A stretch of DNA of 7,229 bases from Clostridiales bacterium. GTDB lineage: Bacteria > Bacillota > Clostridia > Oscillospirales > Oscillospiraceae. The stretch lies in NCBI GenBank assembly GCA_019418525.1, contig DYBS01000110.1, forward strand, positions 1-7,229. Reading direction: 5' to 3'. The translations under genes and the position numbers were made by a program. Positions 1 to 5,262 of the stretch are shown here, piece after piece (the first letter of the stretch is position 1; each line of letters begins with the position of its first letter). Below the pieces are notes generated by a model. That model made no database searches. It was not told the DNA's origin and was given only the letters and a program-made list of their open reading frames with translations.

Positions 1-1000
<1,000 letters not shown>

Positions 1001-1003
1001 GCA

Positions 1004-1038
1004 AGACCCCGGAGCCCCCTTTAGGGGTTCCGGGGTCT
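1004..1038. terminator. Hairpin terminator shared by the convergent aminotransferase and PPK2 genes
   Basis: The arms 1004-1018 and 1024-1038 form a 15-bp stem (one G-T pair, otherwise Watson-Crick) around the 5-base loop CTTTA. The hairpin begins 4 bases after the aminotransferase stop and lies 5 bases beyond the PPK2 stop on the other strand, so it sits at the 3' end of both genes. The downstream tracts are only moderately T-rich (CCTGTTTAT on the + strand, TGCTTAG on the - strand). Termination is therefore likely but less certain than at the pfkA terminator. The T-tract of the + strand overlaps the PPK2 stop codon. Confidence 0.75.
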
Positions 1039-1043
1039 CCTGT

Positions 1044-2510
1044 TTATAGGGCGGATTCGATGGCATTAATGACGATTTTCATGGCCTTGATGCGGGCGTA
1101 GCGCTTGTCCACCGACTCCAGGATATGCCAGGGGGCGTTCTCTGTATTGGTCTTCTGGAGCATTTCGTTGATTGCCACCTCGTAGGCGTCCCACTTCTCC
1201 CGGTTGCGCCAGTCCTCATCGGTGATCTTCCAGCGCTTTTCTGGGGTATTCTGCCGCTCGGTAAAGCGGGCCAGCTGGGTTTCCTTGTCGATCTGGACCC
1301 AAAACTTGACGACCACCATACCTGAGTCGGTGAGCTCCCGCTCGAACTCGTTGATCTCCCCATAGGCCCGCTTCCAGTCGGCCTCGGTGCAGAAACCCTC
1401 CAGCCGCTCCACCATCACCCGGCCGTACCAGCTGCGGTCGAAGATGGCGATGTGGCCGGTCTTAGGCAGGCGCGTCCAGAAGCGCCACAGATATTGCCGG
1501 TGGAGCTCATCCGGCGTGGGGCTGGCGATAGGGATGACCTCGTAGCCCCGGGGGTCTAAGGCAGAGGCCAGGCGCTTGATGTTGCCGCCCTTTCCAGCGG
1601 CATCCCAGCCCTCATACACCACTACCACCGGAACTTTCTTCCGATAGAGTTCGTTGTGGAGGGCTTCCAGCTTCTTTCGGCATTTCTTCAGCTGCTCCTG
1701 GTACTTTTTCTCGTCCAAATGGTGGTCCAGGGAGATCTGGTTCAGTGGCTCGATAGGGAGGAGGGGCCAGGAAGCATGGGGGAGATCGGGTACCGGCGGC
1801 TGCTCCAAAGCGGCGCAAATGCGCGCATAGAGACAGTCCGCTGCGGTGAGCTGGGCCTGGGCGGCTTCGGTGCTCTCCACCACCGTCCAGGGGGCCCAGG
1901 GCTGATTGGTGGCCTCCAGATAGTGATCAAAGGCCTCCAAAGTCCGCTCATAGTTTTTGTTTTGACGCCAGTCCGCCTCGGTGGCCCGCCAGGCAGTGTC
2001 TTTGTCCTCGGCCAGCTTGGTCAGTCGCTGGCGCTGGGTCTCGGCATCGATGTGGAAGAAGAGCTTAATGAGCAGATACCCCGCCGCGGACAGCTGACGC
2101 TCAAACATACGGATACTCTCCAGGCGCCGGGCGTACTCTTGGTCGGAGAGGTCCCCCCGCAGGTATTCCCGCACGGTCTCGTCCATCCAGCCCGAGTCCA
2201 GGAAGAGGATCTTTCCCTGGACGGGGATGGAGGCAAAGTGCCGCTTGAGGAAGGGCCAGCGCTTTTCCTCGTCGGTGGGCATACTCACCGACAGGACGCG
2301 GAAGAAGCGGGGGTCCAGCTCTCGGATGAGGGAGCGGATGGCACTGCCCTTGCCGGCGGCACCCCAGCCCTCGATGAGGACGATGACGGGCAGCTTTTTC
2401 TCCCGCAGCTGCTGCTGGAGTCCGGCCAGATCCAGGCGACGGCGTTTCAGAAGCTCCTTACACTCCTGATTGGTGCGTTTATCCTCTCCAAAGGTCCATT
2501 CGTTCAGCAT
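1044..2510 (-). CDS. pap: Polyphosphate:AMP phosphotransferase, tandem two-domain PPK2 (class II)
   Basis: This cytoplasmic enzyme transfers a phosphate from inorganic polyphosphate to AMP, giving ADP. The 488-residue protein has two PPK2 P-loop domains, roughly residues 1-235 and 260-488, which is the usual size and plan for class II PPK2. The C-terminal domain is canonical: Walker A EGWDAAGKGG (300-309), Walker B FDRSWYGRVMVER (357-369), a basic lid near 425-440, and DKRYARIK (468-475). The N-terminal domain has Walker A EGWGAAGKGS (47-56) but a degraded Walker B, FLDSGWMDE (103-111), as expected if catalysis rests mainly with the second domain. The start at 2510 is chosen because AAAGGAGGAG lies 6-8 bases upstream and a good promoter lies just beyond. 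The frame stays open to 2651, but that extension would run through the promoter. It is divergent from purB and convergent with the aminotransferase. Confidence 0.92.
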   Translation of the reverse strand: MLNEWTFGEDKRTNQECKELLKRRRLDLAGLQQQLREKKLPVIVLIEGWGAAGKGSAIRSLIRELDPRFFRVLSVSMPTDEEKRWPFLKRHFASIPVQGKILFLDSGWMDETVREYLRGDLSDQEYARRLESIRMFERQLSAAGYLLIKLFFHIDAETQRQRLTKLAEDKDTAWRATEADWRQNKNYERTLEAFDHYLEATNQPWAPWTVVESTEAAQAQLTAADCLYARICAALEQPPVPDLPHASWPLLPIEPLNQISLDHHLDEKKYQEQLKKCRKKLEALHNELYRKKVPVVVVYEGWDAAGKGGNIKRLASALDPRGYEVIPIASPTPDELHRQYLWRFWTRLPKTGHIAIFDRSWYGRVMVERLEGFCTEADWKRAYGEINEFERELTDSGMVVVKFWVQIDKETQLARFTERQNTPEKRWKITDEDWRNREKWDAYEVAINEMLQKTNTENAPWHILESVDKRYARIKAMKIVINAIESAL

Positions 2511-2516
2511 GATGGG

Positions 2517-2526
2517 CTCCTCCTTT
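2517..2526 (-). promoter_or_regulatory. Ribosome binding site that fixes the PPK2 start
   Basis: Read on the - strand this is AAAGGAGGAG, containing a full AGGAGG core (2524-2519) that ends 8 bases before the ATG at 2510-2508. It decides in favour of the start MLNEWTF over two upstream in-frame starts: one at 2531 (MLKEEP), which itself overlaps this site, and one at 2651. Confidence 0.9.
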
Positions 2527-2551
2527 AACATCCGGTTTTCTTCTTGTGCAT

Positions 2552-2580
2552 AGTGTACCCCACTCTGCTCCAGTTGGCAA
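2552..2580 (-). promoter_or_regulatory. Sigma-A-type promoter for the PPK2 gene
   Basis: On the - strand, TTGCCA (2580-2575) and TACACT (2557-2552) are separated by exactly 17 bases. They match the -35 and -10 consensus at 4 of 6 positions each. Transcription would begin near 2545, giving a leader of about 35 bases that includes the ribosome binding site. The promoter falls inside the upstream open-frame extension of the PPK2 gene, which argues against that extension being coding. Confidence 0.7.
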
Positions 2581-2607
2581 GCATCGGAAATCCGGACGGG
2601 CTTACCC

Positions 2608-2636
2608 TTGTGGGGAGGGTGGTTTTGTGCTATAAT
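2608..2636 (+). promoter_or_regulatory. Extended -10 promoter for purB (and probably pfkA)
   Basis: TATAAT at 2631-2636 is a perfect -10 box and is preceded by TGC, making the extended -10 motif TGnTATAAT. Seventeen bases upstream is TTGTGG (2608-2613), a -35 box matching only its first three positions. A strong -10 with a weak -35 is typical of extended -10 promoters. Transcription would start near 2643, leaving a leader of about 53 bases before the purB ATG. The -35 box lies 27 bases from the -35 of the divergent PPK2 promoter. Confidence 0.75.
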
Positions 2637-2695
2637 TTTTATGTTAGACATGCCGGAGCGGAGCGTGCCGCTTTGGTAGGAAGCGAGGTTGAGTG

Positions 2696-4135
2696 ATGAG
2701 TAAAAACGCGTACGAGAGCCCGCTGTGCTCCCGCTATGCCAGTGCGGAGATGCAGTATATTTTCTCTCCCGACAAGAAATTCTACACCTGGCGGCGACTG
2801 TGGGTAGCTCTGGCCCGGGCCGAGATGGAGCTGGGACTGCCGGTGACCCAGGAGCAGATCGATGAAATGGAAGCCCACCTCACGGATATCGATTACGACA
2901 TGGCCGCTGAGAAGGAGCGCCAGCTCCGCCATGACGTGATGGCCCATATCCACACCTTCGGCGCAGTCTGCCCCAAGGCCATGCCCATCATCCACCTGGG
3001 CGCCACCAGCTGCTACGTGGGCGACAACACCGATGTGATCCTTATGCGCGAGGCTCTGGAGCTGGTGCGGGACAAGCTGGTGCAGGTGCTGAACCACCTG
3101 GCCTCTTTTGCTCGTAAGTATGAGGCTCTGCCCACCCTGGGCTTCACCCATTTTCAGCCCGCTCAGCTGGTCACCGTGGGCAAGCGTGCCACTCTCTGGA
3201 TGAACGAACTGCTCATGGATCTGGAGGAAGTGGAGCACCGCATCTCCAGTCTGAAACTGCTGGGCTGCAAGGGTACCACCGGCACCCAGGCCTCCTTCCT
3301 GGAGCTCTTTGAGGGCGACCATGAGAAGTGCCGCGCTCTGGAGCAGAAGATTGCCGCCGAGATGGGCTTTGATGCGGTGGTCCCGGTGTCCGGCCAGACC
3401 TATTCCCGTAAAATGGACTACGCTGTACTGTCCACCCTGTCCGGTATTGCCCAGTCGGCCAGCAAGTTCGCTACCGACATGCGTCTGCTGTGCCACCTGA
3501 AGGAGGTGGAGGAGCCCTTTGAGAAGAACCAGATCGGGTCCTCCGCCATGCCCTACAAGCGCAACCCCATGCGCTGTGAGCGCATCTGCTCTCTGGCCCG
3601 CTATGTGATGTGCGACGCCCTCAACCCCGCCGTCACTGCCGCCACTCAGTGGTTCGAGCGGACCCTGGATGACTCGGCCAATAAGCGCATTTCGGTGCCT
3701 GAGGCCTTCCTGGCTGTTGACGCCATCCTGAATATCTACTCCAACGTGGCGGCCGGACTGGTGGTCCACGAGAAGGTTATTCGCAAGCACGTGATGGAGG
3801 AGCTGCCCTTCATGGCCAGTGAGAACATCATGATGGACGCCGTCAAGAAGGGCGGAGACCGGCAGGCCCTCCACGAGCGCATCCGCGTACTGTCCCAGGA
3901 GGCGGGGGCTAATGTGAAGGACCGGGGCCTGAACAACAACTTGGTGGACCTCATTGCGGAGGACCCGGCGTTCTCTATGCTCAGCCGGGAAGAGCTCACT
4001 GCCCATCTGGAGCCGGAGCGCTATATCGGCCGCTGTCCGGAGCAGGTGGAGGAATTCCTCCATACCTGTGTCCAGCCGGTGTTGGAGCGTTATGCTTCCG
4101 CCCTAAACCGGGCGGAAACCGAGCTGACGGTGTGA
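2696..4135 (+). CDS. purB: Adenylosuccinate lyase
   Basis: PurB acts twice in purine synthesis: it splits SAICAR to AICAR plus fumarate, and adenylosuccinate to AMP plus fumarate. It works in the cytoplasm as a homotetramer with active sites shared between subunits. The 479-residue protein is of normal length for the human/Clostridia-type branch, beginning YESPLCSRYAS. Visible active-site parts are RHD (residues 78-80), HLGATSCYVGDNTD (100-113), TLGFTHFQPAQ with the conserved His H152 (147-157), QTYSRKMDY (234-242), and the fumarase/lyase signature GSSAMPYKRNP (281-291), whose mobile serine is the catalytic residue in the family. The ATG at 2696 is preferred over the GTG one codon earlier because GAGG at 2685-2688 lies 7 bases before it. 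The gene has its own extended -10 promoter and is followed after 65 bases by pfkA with no terminator between. Confidence 0.96.
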   Translation: MSKNAYESPLCSRYASAEMQYIFSPDKKFYTWRRLWVALARAEMELGLPVTQEQIDEMEAHLTDIDYDMAAEKERQLRHDVMAHIHTFGAVCPKAMPIIHLGATSCYVGDNTDVILMREALELVRDKLVQVLNHLASFARKYEALPTLGFTHFQPAQLVTVGKRATLWMNELLMDLEEVEHRISSLKLLGCKGTTGTQASFLELFEGDHEKCRALEQKIAAEMGFDAVVPVSGQTYSRKMDYAVLSTLSGIAQSASKFATDMRLLCHLKEVEEPFEKNQIGSSAMPYKRNPMRCERICSLARYVMCDALNPAVTAATQWFERTLDDSANKRISVPEAFLAVDAILNIYSNVAAGLVVHEKVIRKHVMEELPFMASENIMMDAVKKGGDRQALHERIRVLSQEAGANVKDRGLNNNLVDLIAEDPAFSMLSREELTAHLEPERYIGRCPEQVEEFLHTCVQPVLERYASALNRAETELTV

Positions 4136-4138
4136 TCC

Positions 4139-4185
4139 GTCCGCTCATATCCCACGTATGTCCGCGTTTGAAGCGGACCATGATC
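4139..4185 (+). repeat. Overlapping inverted repeats in the purB-pfkA spacer
   Basis: GTCCGC occurs at 4139-4144 and again at 4160-4165. Its complement GCGGAC occurs once, at 4173-4178, just before the pfkA ribosome binding site. Either copy can pair with it. The inner choice gives a 6-bp stem with a 7-base loop. The outer choice can be lengthened by pairing GATC at 4134-4137 with GATC at 4182-4185 across a small internal loop. There is no T-run, so this is not an intrinsic terminator. Whether it has an RNA role is unknown. Confidence 0.4.
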
Positions 4186-4193
4186 TAAGGAGG
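4186..4193 (+). promoter_or_regulatory. Strong ribosome binding site of pfkA
   Basis: TAAGGAGG ends 7 bases before the ATG at 4201. It is a near-perfect match to the 16S anti-Shine-Dalgarno sequence and fixes the pfkA start. It lies directly 3' of the alternative inverted repeats of the purB-pfkA spacer, so structure there could affect its accessibility. Confidence 0.88.
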
Positions 4194-4200
4194 CTTTCTT

Positions 4201-5208
4201 ATGGAAAACAGCAAGGTACGCCGCATCGGCGTCTTTACCAGCGGCGGCGATGCTCCCGGCATGAACGCTGTGATCCGTTCGGTGGTTCGTACCGCCGTTC
4301 ACATGGGCATTGAGTGCATCGGCATCCGCCGGGGCTATCACGGCCTGATCAACGGTGATTTTACCACCCTGGACTTCAACAGCGTCAGCGGTCTGTCCCG
4401 CCGGGGCGGTACCATGCTCTACTCCGCCCGAAGCAAGGAATTCATGGTTCCCGAAGGACGGGAGAAGGCAGTGGCCACTTGCAAGCTGCTGGGCATTGAC
4501 GGGCTGGTCGGTATCGGCGGAGACGGCACGTTCCGGGGCCTGCTGGAGCTGTCCAAGCTGGGCATCTCAGTGGTGGGCGTGCCCGGCACCATCGACAACG
4601 ACATCGCCTGCTCTTCCTATACTATCGGCTACGACACTGCTTGCAATACCGCCATCGACTCCATCGATAAGCTCCGTGACACCATGCAGTCCCATGAGCG
4701 CTGCTCGGTGGTAGAGGTCATGGGCCGCCACGCCGGCCATCTGGCCCTGTATGTGGGCGTGGCCTGCGGTGCCACCGCTGTAGTGGTCCCCGAGCAGGAT
4801 ATCGACTACGAGCACGACATCATTGAGCCTATCCGCCGGGCCCGCATCAATGGCCGCACCCACTTCATGGTGATCGTGGCGGAAGGCGTGGAGGGCGGCG
4901 CCTACGGTGTGGCTGAGAAAATCCGGAAGGCCACCGCGCTGGATACCCGTGTCACCATCCTGGGCCATGTGCAGCGCGGCGGCGCTCCCAGCGCCCGAGA
5001 CCGTGTCACCGCCACCTATATGGGCTATGAGGCGGTGAAGCTCTTGGCTGCCGGCAAGACCAACCGGGTTATTTGCCTTCAGGAGGACAAGTACGTGGAC
5101 TTTGACATCGCTGAGGCTCTGTCCATGAAGAAGAGCCTGGATGTGCAGACCTATACCGTCATGCGGGCCCTCACCGGCATGGAGCAGGTGAAGCTGAAGA
5201 ATCCCTAA
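4201..5208 (+). CDS. pfkA: ATP-dependent 6-phosphofructokinase
   Basis: PfkA phosphorylates fructose 6-phosphate to fructose 1,6-bisphosphate with ATP, the committed step of glycolysis. It is cytoplasmic and usually an allosteric homotetramer. At 335 residues it is slightly longer than the 319-320 of Bacillus and E. coli PfkA. Motifs are TSGGDAPGMNA (13-23), RRGG before the substrate region (68-71), GGDGTFRG (106-113), PGTIDNDI with the catalytic base D132 (128-135), MGRHAGH (174-180), AEGVEGG (227-233) and LGHVQRGG (254-261). Glycines at 109 and 129, where pyrophosphate-dependent enzymes carry Asp and Lys, identify it as ATP-using. Effector-site arginines R26 and R30 are kept, but the loop usually reading R-G-K-K is N-G-R-T (217-220). 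It probably shares the purB transcript, because the 65-base gap has neither terminator nor clear promoter. It ends in a strong terminator. Confidence 0.95.
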   Translation: MENSKVRRIGVFTSGGDAPGMNAVIRSVVRTAVHMGIECIGIRRGYHGLINGDFTTLDFNSVSGLSRRGGTMLYSARSKEFMVPEGREKAVATCKLLGIDGLVGIGGDGTFRGLLELSKLGISVVGVPGTIDNDIACSSYTIGYDTACNTAIDSIDKLRDTMQSHERCSVVEVMGRHAGHLALYVGVACGATAVVVPEQDIDYEHDIIEPIRRARINGRTHFMVIVAEGVEGGAYGVAEKIRKATALDTRVTILGHVQRGGAPSARDRVTATYMGYEAVKLLAAGKTNRVICLQEDKYVDFDIAEALSMKKSLDVQTYTVMRALTGMEQVKLKNP

Positions 5209-5221
5209 TTTGGACAAAACG

Positions 5222-5257
5222 AGGCCGGAGAGGATTTCCTCTCCGGCCTTTTCGTTT
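5222..5257. terminator. Intrinsic terminator of pfkA, usable from both strands
   Basis: Arms 5222-5233 and 5238-5249 form a perfect 12-bp GC-rich stem with the 4-base loop ATTT, followed by TTTTCGTTT on the + strand, 13 bases after the pfkA stop. On the - strand the same hairpin follows the stop of the M56 gene and is trailed by CGTTTTG. It is therefore likely a shared bidirectional terminator for the convergent pair. Flanking AAACGA (5217-5222) and TCGTTT (5252-5257) can lengthen the stem. Confidence 0.92.
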
Positions 5258-5262
5258 CTGCT

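Noticed and set aside
1656..2528. A 290-codon open frame on the + strand antisense to the PPK2 gene
   Set aside because: No domain is recognisable, and the opposite strand encodes a complete two-domain PPK2 with catalytic motifs.
2588..2600. A possible PurR box (CCGAA-type purine operator) between the divergent promoters
   Set aside because: AAATCCGGACGGG shares only the first part with the Bacillus consensus and has mismatches in the core and the right half. No second box at the expected distance is seen.
2643..2695. A purine riboswitch in the purB leader
   Set aside because: The leader of about 53 bases is too short for the purine aptamer plus expression platform, and I do not see the conserved junction sequences.
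2639..4063. A 474-codon open frame on the - strand, fully antisense to purB
   Set aside because: The translation is rich in His, Gln, Gly and Leu without any recognisable domain, has no good ribosome binding site, and mirrors a gene with clear PurB motifs. It is a by-product of GC-rich codon choice.
4567..5217. A 216-codon open frame on the - strand antisense to pfkA
   Set aside because: The + strand holds all PfkA motifs, and the antisense translation is His/Gly-rich without domain resemblance.
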